From: Actinomadura latina NBRC 106108
GTDB taxonomy: Bacteria > Actinomycetota > Actinomycetes > Streptosporangiales > Streptosporangiaceae
Assembly (NCBI RefSeq): GCF_001552195.1
Contig: NZ_BCQS01000012.1
Coordinates: 1 to 64,000, forward strand
Length of the DNA: 64,000 bases
Reading direction: 5' to 3'
The position numbers and the translations under genes are program-made. Under the pieces are notes generated by a model that worked only from the letters and a program-made list of their open reading frames with translations, was not told where the DNA came from and made no database searches. Positions 8,313 to 16,839 of this stretch are shown piece by piece; within the stretch, counting starts at the first letter, position 1; each line of letters begins with the position of its first letter.

Positions 8313-9794
8313 TCAAGCTTTGGTGGGTTCTTCGGCGGGTGCGGGGTTGTGGACCTGTGGCTGGGGGGTGGGGCGGCCCGGCAGCAGGAGGCAGAGCGGG
8401 ACGGCCGCGGCGGTGAACGCGGCGGACCACCAGAAGGCGTCGCCGAATCCGGAAGCCAGGGCGGCGGGGGTGTGGGCGCCGGCCGAGGCACGCTGGAGGA
8501 TCATGACGAGGACAGCGACGCCCATGGACGCGCCGACCTGCTGGGCGACTCGGCTGATTCCGGCGGCGGCCGGGATCTCCTGGCGCTCCAGCCCGACGAA
8601 GGCGGCGCCCATGATCGCGATCATGGCCCCGCCCAGCCCGACGCCGCGCGCGAACAGCACGGCCATGAGCGTGATGTTGCTGGTGGAGGCGGTGACGAAG
8701 CCGAAGGGGACGGTGGCGGCGAAGGTGAGGGCGAAGGCGGCGATGGCGACCGGACGCGAGCCGAAGCGGTCCATGTACCGGCCGGCCAGGGCGCGGGAGA
8801 GGAGGGCGCCCACGCCCGTCGGGATGAGCAGCAGTGCGGCGCCCAGGGCGGATTCGCCGCGGACCTGCTGCCAGTACAGCGGCAGCAGGAGCATGGTCCC
8901 GTACAGGGCCGCGCCGGTCAGGAACACCAGCGCCGTGGACGAGGCCAGGGCGCGGTGGCGGAACAGCCGGATGTCGAGCAGGGCGTCCGGTCCGCGCCGC
9001 AGCGCCCACCAGACGTAGCCGGCGAGCAGGGCCGGGCCGCCGGTCAGCGGCAGCGCCACCTTGAGGCCGGCCAGGCCGCCGGATCCGGCGAGCTGTGTCA
9101 GGCCGTAGACGACCGCGGCGATGCCGGGGGACAGCAGCAGCATGCCCACGGCGTCCAGGCGGGTGCGGGTGCCGGGGCGGGGCCTGTCCTCGGGCAGGTT
9201 GCGCCGGGCGAGGTAGCCGCCGATGAGGCAGAAGGGCACGTTGAACAGGAAGATCCAGCGCCAGTCGCCCACGTGCAGGATGGCTCCGCCGATGACCGGG
9301 CCGATGATGGGGCCCAGTGCGGTGGGCACGGTGATCAGGGACATGGCCCCGCCGATGTTGCGGCCCTTGGCCGCCTGCATGACCAGCGTGAACATCAGCA
9401 CCATCATGGTGCCGCCGCCGACGCCCTGGACCACCCGGAAGATGATCAGGCTCTGGACGCTCCACGCTGCGGCGCACAGCAGCGACCCGATGAAGAACAG
9501 GCCCAGGCTGGTGATCCACAGGCGTTTGCCGCCCAGGACCGACTGCGCCCATCCGACGGCCGGCATCGTGGCGGACAGGGCCAGCAGGTAGGCGGTGGTC
9601 ACCCACTGGGTGGTGGCGAGCGAGGTGTGCAGCTTCCCGGCGAGGCCGTCGATGGCGACGCTCATGATCGTGGTGTCGAAGATGACGGCGAGCGCGCCGA
9701 CGATCAACGTGAAGGTCAGGCGCCGCAGGACCGGGTCGATGCGGTCTGCGGTGACCGGTGGGGGCGGGGACGGCATGGTGTCGTCGGCGTTCAT
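8313..9794 (-). CDS. DHA2-family MFS multidrug efflux transporter
   Basis: A 493-residue drug:H+ antiporter of the EmrB/QacA (14-helix) type. Motifs visible are the helix-1 DTTIMSVAIDGL segment, WVTTAYLLALSATMPAVGW, motif C-like GPIIGPVIGG, and WRWIFLFNVP in the helix 5-6 loop. ATG 9794 has AGGAG six bases upstream. Substrates cannot be deduced. Two inverted repeats lie just upstream, and a broken TetR gene lies on the other side, so the pump has probably lost its local repressor and may be expressed constitutively (inference). Confidence 0.88.
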   Translation of the reverse strand: MNADDTMPSPPPPVTADRIDPVLRRLTFTLIVGALAVIFDTTIMSVAIDGLAGKLHTSLATTQWVTTAYLLALSATMPAVGWAQSVLGGKRLWITSLGLFFIGSLLCAAAWSVQSLIIFRVVQGVGGGTMMVLMFTLVMQAAKGRNIGGAMSLITVPTALGPIIGPVIGGAILHVGDWRWIFLFNVPFCLIGGYLARRNLPEDRPRPGTRTRLDAVGMLLLSPGIAAVVYGLTQLAGSGGLAGLKVALPLTGGPALLAGYVWWALRRGPDALLDIRLFRHRALASSTALVFLTGAALYGTMLLLPLYWQQVRGESALGAALLLIPTGVGALLSRALAGRYMDRFGSRPVAIAAFALTFAATVPFGFVTASTSNITLMAVLFARGVGLGGAMIAIMGAAFVGLERQEIPAAAGISRVAQQVGASMGVAVLVMILQRASAGAHTPAALASGFGDAFWWSAAFTAAAVPLCLLLPGRPTPQPQVHNPAPAEEPTKA

Positions 9795-9803
9795 GGACGC
9801 TCC

Positions 9804-9872
9804 TAAGATATGCGGCTCTATCTTACGAGGGCCACACTAGGCCGCCAAAGTTAGATAGGCAAGTCTATCTAA
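9804..9872. promoter_or_regulatory. Two inverted-repeat operators upstream of DHA2 pump
   Basis: TAAGATA (9804-9810) pairs with TATCTTA (9819-9825) across 8 bases, overlapping the leader of the efflux gene. A second perfect repeat has arms TTAGATAG (9851-9858) and CTATCTAA (9865-9872) across 6 bases. The shared core (AAGATA/TAGATAG) suggests one regulator binding twice, presumably the TetR protein whose remnant follows at 9880. Confidence 0.55.
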
Positions 9873-9879
9873 GATATCC

Positions 9880-10300
9880 GGAGGGCTCCCGCTGGCCCGA
9901 TCGCGACGAACTGAACCGGGCGACCATCGCCACACACACTGCGGGAGAACGTCATCGACGTTCCCGACACCGGAAGCCTTCGGGAGGACGCCCTCACCCT
10001 CATGCGGGAGATCAGCGCCATCCGCCTCCAACTCGGCACCGTCATGAGCGTGAACCTGACCCGCTACTACCAGGAGACCGGAACCAGCCCCGGCGACCTG
10101 TTCGACCCCTCCACGACAGCGCGCAAGGAGGTCTCTCGACGTACTCTTCGACCGCGCCGTCGACCGTGGTGAGATCGATCCGGAACGCCTCACCGAACGC
10201 ATCAAGTCCCTCCCCTTCGACCTGCTGCGCCATAAATTCCTCACGACGTTCGCCCCCGTGCCGGAAACAAGATCATCAACAAGGTCCGGTGCCGGGCCAC
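9880..10300 (+). pseudogene. TetR-family regulator, decayed C-terminal part
   Basis: Three reading frames together give a TetR ligand-binding domain. The first piece is SRWPDRDELNRATIATHT. After a frameshift near 9942 comes LRENVIDVPDTGSLREDALTLMREISAIRL through YYQETGTSPGDLFD. After a second break near 10135 comes LDVLFDRAVDRGEIDPERLT and SLPFDLLRHKFLTTFAP, with a third slip near 10265. The N-terminal HTH is absent. This is clearly a pseudogene of the divergent repressor of the efflux pump. The remaining stretch to 10374 holds nothing recognisable. Confidence 0.65.
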
Positions 10301-10374
10301 CCGGTGGGGTCACCGCACTCCCTGGCCTGGGCGGTCTCTTGAGGATCGTCCAGACCAGGGGCTCGAGAAGACGA

Positions 10375-12006
10375 TCAGATGCGGGTCCACCGTTGGTTGG
10401 AGGCGCCGTTGCACGTCCAGATCTGGACGTAGGCGCCGTTGGCCGTAGAGTTGCCGGATACGTCCAGGCACTTGTTCGCGCCGACGGCGGTGATGCTTCC
10501 GTCGGAGTTCAGGCGCCATTTCTGGTTGTTCTGGCCGTTGCAGTCCCAGATGATGACGCTGGTTCCGTCGGCGGTGCCGTTGTTGTTCACGTCGAGGCAC
10601 TTGTTTCCGTAGACCCGCAGTTCACCGGCCGCCGTAGAGGTCCACTGCTGGTTGCTCTGACCGTGGCAGTCCCAGATCTCCACCCGCGTTCCATTGGCCT
10701 GGGAAGCTCCGGTGACGTCGAGGCATCTCCCCGAACCCACGCCCTGGATCTCGGACACGGGGGCGGGTGTTCCGCCGCTGACCCGGTACACGACGGTGCC
10801 GTGGGAGGGCACGCTCGCCGAGATGGCCCCGGTGGTCGAGGTGACGGCGTTCGTCCAGGCGTCGCGGAGGCCGAAGGAGCTGCCGGACAGGCCGATCGCC
10901 GAGGTGGTGGTGCTGACCGTCGTCGTGCTGCCTCCCTGGTTGAACAGCGCGACTGCGACGTCGCCGTTGCTCAGCCGTTTGGCCAGGACGCGGCGGGTGC
11001 CGTCGTTGCTGACCTGGGTCGCCTGGAGCCCGAGCGAATCCTGGTTGATGGCGGTCAGGTTCTGGTTCTTCAAGATCGTGGCGGTCGCGGCGTCCATGTT
11101 CCGCACGTCGTTCCCCGCGATCAGCGGCGCGGCCATGATGGCCCACAGGGCGAAGTGGCTGCGCATCTCGGTGTCGGTCATGCCGCCCCGGCCGACCACC
11201 ATCATGTCGGGGTCGTTGAACTGCCCCGGCTTGGCGTAGCCCGACAGGGGGACGTTCACGTTGACGATGTTCTGGATGCCCATCGGGTAGCCGTTGGTCT
11301 GGCCGGAGTTCCAGACGTTGGTGATGTCCTCCGTCGTGCGCCAGATGTTGGCGACGTCGCCCCAGTTCCGCTGCGGGCCGGTCTTCTCATGGATGCTGTT
11401 GGGGTTGATGCTGTAGAGGATCGGACGTCCGGTGGCCGCCAGGGCGTCGCGCATCTTTGCGAAGGTGCGCACCTGGTCGTCGATGCTGCCGGTGGGGGAG
11501 CACCAGTCGTACTTGAGATAGTCGACGCCCCAGGCGGCGAACTGCCGGGCGTCCTGGGCCTCATGGTTGAGACTGCCGGTGGCACCCGGGTAGGAGCCGA
11601 AGTACTGGGCGCAGGTACGGTCCAGGGGCACTTCGTAGAGACCGAACTTCAGGCCCTTGGAATGCAGGTAGTCGCCGAGCGCCTTCATGCCGCTCGGGAA
11701 TCTCGACGGATTGGCCTGCAGGTTGCCGGCCGAGTCGCGGTTGGGATCGAACCAGCAGTCGTCGACCACGACGTACTGATATCCGAGGTCGCGCATGCCG
11801 GAGCTGACGAGCGCGTCGGCGGTCTGCCGGATCAGTGCCTCGCTGATATTGCAGCCGAACGTGTTCCAGGTGTTCCACCCCATCGGCGGGGTGCGGCCCA
11901 CGCCGTTGTCCAACGCTTGGGCTTGGGGAGCCGGGCCGAGTGCCACGGCCATTGCCGCGGCCGTGGCCATTGTTGTCAGTAGCGCGCGGATTCGTTTTCT
12001 TTTCAT
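10375..12006 (-). CDS. Secreted GH27 alpha-galactosidase with C-terminal CBM13
   Basis: A 543-residue exoenzyme. A signal peptide (KRKR, then a hydrophobic core) ends near AQA at about residue 31. The GH27 barrel begins GRTPPMGWNTWNTFGCNI. The nucleophile Asp is in YLKYDWC and the acid/base Asp lies in FNDPDMM, the two family motifs. An all-beta domain follows, then a ricin-type beta-trefoil CBM13 from about residue 415 with three QxW-type repeats (NQQW, NQKW, NQRW). It removes alpha-1,6-galactose from galactomannan or galacto-oligosaccharides (or beta-L-arabinopyranose in some members). The CBM13 belongs to the same subtype as in the two GH10 enzymes of the cluster. ATG 12006 has GGAG 8 bases upstream. 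Confidence 0.92.
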   Translation of the reverse strand: MKRKRIRALLTTMATAAAMAVALGPAPQAQALDNGVGRTPPMGWNTWNTFGCNISEALIRQTADALVSSGMRDLGYQYVVVDDCWFDPNRDSAGNLQANPSRFPSGMKALGDYLHSKGLKFGLYEVPLDRTCAQYFGSYPGATGSLNHEAQDARQFAAWGVDYLKYDWCSPTGSIDDQVRTFAKMRDALAATGRPILYSINPNSIHEKTGPQRNWGDVANIWRTTEDITNVWNSGQTNGYPMGIQNIVNVNVPLSGYAKPGQFNDPDMMVVGRGGMTDTEMRSHFALWAIMAAPLIAGNDVRNMDAATATILKNQNLTAINQDSLGLQATQVSNDGTRRVLAKRLSNGDVAVALFNQGGSTTTVSTTTSAIGLSGSSFGLRDAWTNAVTSTTGAISASVPSHGTVVYRVSGGTPAPVSEIQGVGSGRCLDVTGASQANGTRVEIWDCHGQSNQQWTSTAAGELRVYGNKCLDVNNNGTADGTSVIIWDCNGQNNQKWRLNSDGSITAVGANKCLDVSGNSTANGAYVQIWTCNGASNQRWTRI

Positions 12007-12073
12007 AGAGATCGCTCCGCAGTGGTTCGAAGGCCGGTCCGTGGGGTGGGGCGCCCTGTCCGCGGTGACCTGG

Positions 12074-12106
12074 GTGGCGGGCTCGGCTTTCCGCCGAGCC
12101 CGCCAC
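12074..12106 (-). terminator. Hairpin between GH62 and GH27 genes
   Basis: A perfect 14-bp stem, GTGGCGGGCTCGGC (12074-12087) with its complement at 12093-12106, around a 5-base loop. It lies just past the stop of the minus-strand GH62 gene, ahead of GH27, so it likely ends or attenuates GH62 transcription before GH27. Confidence 0.65.
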
Positions 12107-12125
12107 GCCGGCCCGTGTCACATCG

Positions 12126-13589
12126 TCAGCGCTGCAGCGTCAGCAGGCCCGGCCGGTAGGGCAGGAGGCCGTAGTCGCCGCCGGAGTTGGGGCTGCGCCC
12201 CTGGTAGAGCAGTCGCAAGTTGCAGGGATCGACGGTGAAGGTCTGGTCCGCGCCGGTGCGGATCAGTTCGCCATGGCTGATGTCGTTGGTCCAGGTGGCG
12301 CCGCTGTTGGCCTTGCCGGCGAAGGGGTTGCCCTCGGACGTGGCCTGCGGTGTCCATGAACCGTTCAGGCTCGTGGACGTGAACGAGCGGAAGTACCGGC
12401 CCTGCGAGCCGATCGCCTCGACGAGCATGAGGTAGCGGTTCTGGCCCTGGAGTTTGTAGACCTGGACGGCTTCGAACAGGTTGTTGGTCGAATCGCTCAT
12501 GACCACTGTCGAGCTCGAGCCGAAACTGCCCGGGAAGTTCCCGATCGGCATGCTCGCCCGGTAGATCTTGCCGTTGTCGCCGGCGAAGAAGAGGTACATG
12601 TTCGAGCCGTCGCCGATGAGCGTCTGGTCGATGGGTCCCGTTCCGGAGCCGGAGATGCTTCCGGTGAAGAGCGCATGCTCCGACGACCAGCCATTCGGGT
12701 TGGTGGGGTCGCTCGACGTCCGGTAGGAGAAGGCGGTCCCGCCCCACTGGTAGGCGAGCACCCAGATGTTCCTCGGCGCGAAGTAGAACAGGGTGGGCGC
12801 GACGGTGGAGTTCGACATCGTGTTCTGGCTGGCCGAGCCCATCTGCGACCAGTCGCTGAACAGGCCGAAGTTCATCGAGCCCCATCTCGTCCCCGTGTCG
12901 TGCGTTGTCGCGTAGACGAGGTTCTGGCCGTTGTAGGGGGCGACGGTGAAGTCCTTGAGCGAGACCCATCCGGACTTGGGCTGCGCCAGCGGGCCCGTTG
13001 ACGTCCAGTGGTAGGACGACGGAAGATCGCACGACTGACCGGGATCGCCGCCGCCGTCATCGCCGCCGCCGACCTCGGCGAGCTGCCACTGCTGGTTGCT
13101 CCCGCCCCAGTCGTCGTACTGGACGATGTTCGCGCCGTCGGCGGTGGAGCCGCCCTGTACCTCCAGGGCCTTGTTGCTGTGGCGCGAGATGAACCTGACG
13201 TAGCCTCCCGAGCTGTCGGCCAGCCGCCACTGCTGGTTGGTGCCGTTCAGGTCGGTCCACTGGACGATCGAGCCGCCGTTGGCGGTGGAGTAGTTGTAGA
13301 CGTCCAGCACCTTGCCGGAGTGGCGGGACTTGATGCGGTAGTAGCCGTCGCCGGAGGGGACGAACTGCCACTGCTGCTGGTTCTGATCGTTCCTGGTCCA
13401 CTGGGTGATGCGGGCGCCGTCGTTGGTCGCCAGGTTGTAGACGTCCAGGGCCTTGCCGCTGTTGCGGTTGACCAGGACGTACCACTTGTTCACGTCCACT
13501 GTGGCGGCTTGGGCGGCCTGGGTGTTGATCACGGACACGAACACCGACAACAGGAGCGATGCCAGCACGGCTGCACCGGTCCTCAGCAT
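12126..13589 (-). CDS. Secreted GH62 alpha-L-arabinofuranosidase with N-terminal CBM13
   Basis: A 487-residue secreted enzyme. A signal peptide ends near AAQAA at about residue 28. Next is a ricin-type CBM13 (WYVLVNRNSGKALDVY start; three QxW repeats NQQQW, NQQW, NQQW), a Gly/Asp linker, then the GH62 five-bladed propeller from about residue 190. By family comparison the base is the Asp in SLKDF, the pKa-setting Asp is in GPIDQT and the acid Glu is in FEAVQVY. It removes arabinose side chains from arabinoxylan. The catalytic module is almost the same as that of the fusion enzyme at 19040. ATG 13589 is chosen for the AGGAGGAGG just upstream. A LacI-type palindrome lies upstream. Confidence 0.92.
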   Translation of the reverse strand: MLRTGAAVLASLLLSVFVSVINTQAAQAATVDVNKWYVLVNRNSGKALDVYNLATNDGARITQWTRNDQNQQQWQFVPSGDGYYRIKSRHSGKVLDVYNYSTANGGSIVQWTDLNGTNQQWRLADSSGGYVRFISRHSNKALEVQGGSTADGANIVQYDDWGGSNQQWQLAEVGGGDDGGGDPGQSCDLPSSYHWTSTGPLAQPKSGWVSLKDFTVAPYNGQNLVYATTHDTGTRWGSMNFGLFSDWSQMGSASQNTMSNSTVAPTLFYFAPRNIWVLAYQWGGTAFSYRTSSDPTNPNGWSSEHALFTGSISGSGTGPIDQTLIGDGSNMYLFFAGDNGKIYRASMPIGNFPGSFGSSSTVVMSDSTNNLFEAVQVYKLQGQNRYLMLVEAIGSQGRYFRSFTSTSLNGSWTPQATSEGNPFAGKANSGATWTNDISHGELIRTGADQTFTVDPCNLRLLYQGRSPNSGGDYGLLPYRPGLLTLQR

Positions 13590-13612
13590 GGACCTCCTCC
13601 TTTCATGCGTTG

Positions 13613-13628
13613 ATGTTAGCGCTAACAT
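13613..13628. promoter_or_regulatory. LacI-type palindromic operator upstream of GH62
   Basis: ATGTTAGCGCTAACAT is a perfect 16-bp palindrome with the central CG typical of LacI/GalR-family operators (here TTAGCGCTAA). It lies 24 bases upstream of the GH62 start codon, where a repressor would block transcription. The cognate LacI gene is not in this window. Confidence 0.6.
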
Positions 13629-13670
13629 TTCTAGCCCGGGTGAGACCTCTTCTCCATCGGCGATTGGGGG

Positions 13671-13699
13671 AGGTGGTGGTGGGCCGGAGTAAATACGAG
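13671..13699. repeat. Copy 1 of 29-nt upstream element shared by both xylanase genes
   Basis: This block matches 18579-18607 at 26 of 29 positions. Its core is AGGTGGTGGTGG followed by CCGGAG and AAATA. Both copies lie several hundred bases upstream of a GH10 gene, and a shared GTCGAAAGGTT follows each (13730-13740; 18759-18769). They are either remnants of the promoter duplication or a conserved regulatory site. Confidence 0.5.
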
Positions 13700-13815
13700 G
13701 CCGCGCGCCTCGTCAAGGGCCCCCGCTTGTCGAAAGGTTTCGATCGCGGGGTCGCCTGCCAGATCGCACATACAGGCCGCCCACCGGACATCCGCCGTGA
13801 AAGATTTTGAAACTA

Positions 13816-13869
13816 TTGACGGGATCTACAAGAGCTCGCACACTGTGTCCGCGACGCCTTGGTGGTGTG
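13816..13869 (+). promoter_or_regulatory. Promoter and leader element of GH10 xylanase gene
   Basis: TTGACG (13816-13821), a 17-nt spacer, then CACACT (13839-13844). The fusion xylanase gene has TTGACA, 18 nt, CACACT in the same relative place. After each comes an identical 19-mer, GCGACGCCTTGGTGGTGTG (13851-13869 here), inside the predicted 5' leader. A GAAAG-N4-GAAAC type box lies just upstream of the -35 element and recalls the CGAAA motifs reported upstream of Streptomyces xylanase genes. Confidence 0.5.
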
Positions 13870-13949
13870 GGCGTTCCTGATGGAGCGCGGCGTCTGTTAC
13901 ACGGCTATGTCCGTGCTTTCATCCCTCGTGCATTCATGGAGGAACAGAC

Positions 13950-15383
13950 GTGCGTACGAACGCCATGCCCTGGTCCGGGGCCCGCAAGCGGGCCCTCCTC
14001 GCCGGCGCCCTCGGGCTCGGCACGGTCGCCGCTCTGGTGGCACCGTCTCCGGCCGTCGCCGCGGAGAGCACGCTGGGCGCCGCGGCGGCGCAGAGCGGGC
14101 GGTACTTCGGCACCGCCATCGCCTCGGGCCGACTCAACGACTCGGCGTACACCACGATCGCGAGCCGCGAGTTCAACATGGTGACCGCCGAGAACGAGAT
14201 GAAGATCGACGCCACCGAGCCCCAGCAGGGCCAGTTCAACTTCAGCTCGGGCGACCGCGTCTACAACTGGGCCGTCCAGAACGGCAAGCAGGTACGCGGC
14301 CACACGCTGGCCTGGCACTCGCAGCAGCCCGGCTGGATGCAGAACCTCAGCGGCAGTTCCCTGCGCCAGGCGATGATCAACCACATCAACGGCGTCATGG
14401 CCCACTACAAAGGCAAGATCGCCCAGTGGGACGTCGTGAACGAGGCCTTCGCCGACGGCAACTCGGGAGGCCGCCGCGACTCCAACCTGCAGCGCACCGG
14501 CAACGACTGGATCGAGGTCGCCTTCCGCACCGCGCGCGCCGCCGACCCGGCCGCCAAGCTCTGCTACAACGACTACAACATCGAGAACTGGACCTGGGCC
14601 AAGACCCAAGGCGTCTACAACATGGTCAAGGACTTCAAGCAGCGCGGCGTGCCCATCGACTGCGTCGGCTTCCAGTCCCACTTCAACAGCGGCAGCCCCT
14701 ACAACAGCAACTTCCGCACCACCCTGCAGAGCTTCGCCGCTCTCGGCGTCGACGTGGCCATCACCGAACTGGACATCCAGGGCGCCTCGGCCACGACCTA
14801 CGCCAACGTGACCAACGACTGCCTCGCCGTCTCGCGCTGCCTCGGCATGACCGTCTGGGGCGTGCGCGACACCGACTCCTGGCGCTCGCAGGACACGCCG
14901 CTGCTGTTCGACGGCAACGGAAACAAGAAGGCCGCGTACTCCTCCGTCCTCAACGCCCTCAACGCCGGCGACCCCGGCGACCCGGGCGACCCGGGCGACC
15001 CGCCCCAGGACGCGGGGACGATCAAGGGCGTCGGTTCAGGCCGCTGCCTGGACGTGCCCAACGCCAGCACCACCGACGGCACCCAGGTCCAGCTGTGGGA
15101 CTGCCATGGCGGCACCAACCAGCAGTGGACCTACACCGACGCGCAAGAGCTCAGGGTCTACGGCAACAAGTGCCTGGACGCCGCCGGCACCGGCAACGGC
15201 ACCAAGGTCCAGATCTACAGCTGCTGGGGTGGCGACAACCAGAAGTGGCGCCTCAACTCCGACGGATCCATCGTCGGCGTCCAGTCCGGTCTCTGCCTGG
15301 ACGCCGCCGGCTCCGGCAACGGCGCCCTGATCCAGCTCTACTCCTGCTGGAACGGCAGCAACCAGCACTGGACCCGCACCTGA
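13950..15383 (+). CDS. Secreted GH10 endo-beta-1,4-xylanase with CBM13
   Basis: A 477-residue secreted endoxylanase. The signal peptide (ARKRALLAGALGLG core) is cleaved near AVAAE at about residue 39. The GH10 barrel spans about 41-338, with acid/base Glu165 in WDVVNEAF and nucleophile Glu273 in ITELDIQG. A Gly-Asp-Pro repeat linker (about 340-352) leads to a ricin-type CBM13 (about 355-477) with three QxW repeats. GTG 13950 is the start because GGAGG (13939-13943) is 6 bases before it. A CE1-like esterase gene follows by 25 bp. The protein is closely similar over its whole length to the first two modules of the enzyme at 19040. Confidence 0.95.
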   Translation: MRTNAMPWSGARKRALLAGALGLGTVAALVAPSPAVAAESTLGAAAAQSGRYFGTAIASGRLNDSAYTTIASREFNMVTAENEMKIDATEPQQGQFNFSSGDRVYNWAVQNGKQVRGHTLAWHSQQPGWMQNLSGSSLRQAMINHINGVMAHYKGKIAQWDVVNEAFADGNSGGRRDSNLQRTGNDWIEVAFRTARAADPAAKLCYNDYNIENWTWAKTQGVYNMVKDFKQRGVPIDCVGFQSHFNSGSPYNSNFRTTLQSFAALGVDVAITELDIQGASATTYANVTNDCLAVSRCLGMTVWGVRDTDSWRSQDTPLLFDGNGNKKAAYSSVLNALNAGDPGDPGDPGDPPQDAGTIKGVGSGRCLDVPNASTTDGTQVQLWDCHGGTNQQWTYTDAQELRVYGNKCLDAAGTGNGTKVQIYSCWGGDNQKWRLNSDGSIVGVQSGLCLDAAGSGNGALIQLYSCWNGSNQHWTRT

Positions 15384-15408
15384 CCTGCCATCGGGAAAGG
15401 GCGAATCG

Positions 15409-16779
15409 ATGAAGACCCATGCTGCGGCTTCTCCCGCGCCTCCGCGAAGGCGCCGCCGGCGGTCCCGGTTGGCCGCCGCGGTGGCGGCGGCCCTCGGGAT
15501 CGGCATGCTCGTCGCGGTGAACCCGGCGCCGGCCGAGGCGGCGACGGTGGACACCGGTGCCTGGTACGTCCTGGTCAACCGCAACAGCGGCAAGGCGCTC
15601 GACGTCTATGGCGCGTCCACCGGCGACGGTGCGCGAGTCGACCAATGGACGCGCAACGACGGAGCCAACCAGCAGTGGCAGTTCGTGGACTCCGGCGGCG
15701 GCTTCTACCGGTTGAAGGCCCGGCACTCCGGCAAGGTGCTCGACGTTGCCGGCGCCTCGACGGCCGACGGTGCCGCGATCCAGCAGTGGACCGACCACGG
15801 CGGGGCCAACCAGCAGTTCCGCCTGGCCGACTCCGACGCGGGCCACGTCCGGCTGATCAGCCGCAGCAGCGGCAAGGCCGTGGAGGTCCAGGGCGCCTCC
15901 ACGGCCGACGGCGGCAACGTCGTCCAGTACACCGACTGGGGCGGCGCCAACCAGCAGTGGGAGATGGTCGAACTGTCGTCCGGTGGCGGCGGCGGATGCG
16001 GCAGCGCCCCGACGCTCACCAGCGGCACGCACACGATCCAGAGCAGCGGCAAGAGCCGCAGCTTCATCCTCAGGGTTCCCGCCAACTACGACAACAGCCA
16101 CCCCTACCGGCTGATCTTCGCGTTCCACTGGCGGGGTGGAACCGCCGGGGACGTCGCCTCGGGTGGGACGAGCGGAGCCGCTTGGTCCTACTACGGCCAA
16201 CAGGAGCAGTCGAACAACAGCGCGATCCTCGTCGCCCCCCAGGGCCTCGGCAACGGCTGGGCCAATTCGGGCGGTGAGGACGTCGCCTTCGTCGACGACA
16301 TGGTCCGGCTCATCGAGAGCGGCCTCTGCGTCAACACGGCACAGCGCTTCGCCACGGGTTTCAGCTGGGGCGGCGGTATGAGCTACGCCCTCGCATGCGC
16401 CCGGGCGAACACCTTCCGGGCCGTCGCGGTCATGTCCGGCGCCCAGATCAGCGGGTGCAGCGGCGGCGCCCAGCCCATCGCCTACTTCGGAATCCACGGA
16501 GTCAGCGACTCCGTCCTCAACATCACGCAAGGACGGTCCCTGCGCGACAAGTTCGTCGCCAACAACGGCTGCACTCCCCAGAGCCCGCGCGAGCCCGCCC
16601 CGGGCAGCCGGACGCACATCACCACCACCTACTCGGGCTGCCGCGCCGGGTACCCGGTCCAATGGGCCGCGTTCGACGGGGACCACACACCCGGTCCGGT
16701 CGACGGCTCCCCCAACGAGAGCGGCGTCGCCACCTGGACCAAGGGAGAGATCTGGAGGTTCTTCGCACAGTTCCAGTAG
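15409..16779 (+). CDS. Secreted CE1-like esterase (feruloyl/acetylxylan esterase type) with N-terminal CBM13
   Basis: A 456-residue secreted esterase. A twin-Arg-rich signal region (PRRRRRRSRL) and hydrophobic core precede cleavage near AEAAT at about residue 45. A ricin-type CBM13 (about 46-190, GAWYVLVNRNSGKALDVY, QQW repeats) is the same subtype as in the GH62 enzyme. A polyGly/Cys linker leads to an alpha/beta-hydrolase of the LpqC/PHB-depolymerase group with nucleophile Ser in GFSWGGG, FAFHW oxyanion strand and a DGDHTPG histidine. It probably cleaves feruloyl or acetyl esters on xylan, as an operon partner of the xylanase 25 bp upstream; exact specificity is not readable. GGGAAAGGG precedes ATG 15409. 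Confidence 0.87.
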   Translation: MKTHAAASPAPPRRRRRRSRLAAAVAAALGIGMLVAVNPAPAEAATVDTGAWYVLVNRNSGKALDVYGASTGDGARVDQWTRNDGANQQWQFVDSGGGFYRLKARHSGKVLDVAGASTADGAAIQQWTDHGGANQQFRLADSDAGHVRLISRSSGKAVEVQGASTADGGNVVQYTDWGGANQQWEMVELSSGGGGGCGSAPTLTSGTHTIQSSGKSRSFILRVPANYDNSHPYRLIFAFHWRGGTAGDVASGGTSGAAWSYYGQQEQSNNSAILVAPQGLGNGWANSGGEDVAFVDDMVRLIESGLCVNTAQRFATGFSWGGGMSYALACARANTFRAVAVMSGAQISGCSGGAQPIAYFGIHGVSDSVLNITQGRSLRDKFVANNGCTPQSPREPAPGSRTHITTTYSGCRAGYPVQWAAFDGDHTPGPVDGSPNESGVATWTKGEIWRFFAQFQ

Positions 16780-16792
16780 CACACCCGCACAA

Positions 16793-16827
16793 CGGAGTGG
16801 AGCCAGGAACGCCCTGGCTCCACTCCG
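16793..16827 (+). terminator. Hairpin after xylanase-esterase operon
   Basis: A perfect 15-bp stem, CGGAGTGGAGCCAGG (16793-16807) with its complement at 16813-16827, around a 5-base loop, followed by GCGTTTGCTC. It sits between the converging esterase and alpha/beta-hydrolase genes and could terminate both. Confidence 0.75.
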
Positions 16828-16839
16828 GCGTTTGCTCGC

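Noticed and set aside
8160..9806. Long plus-strand open frame across the DHA2 pump
   Set aside because: Low-complexity Gly/Glu/Gln sequence opposite a well-supported MFS gene; no start site.
10258..11982. Plus-strand frame opposite the GH27 gene
   Set aside because: Gly/Val/Asp-rich shadow of a clear secreted glycosidase on the minus strand.
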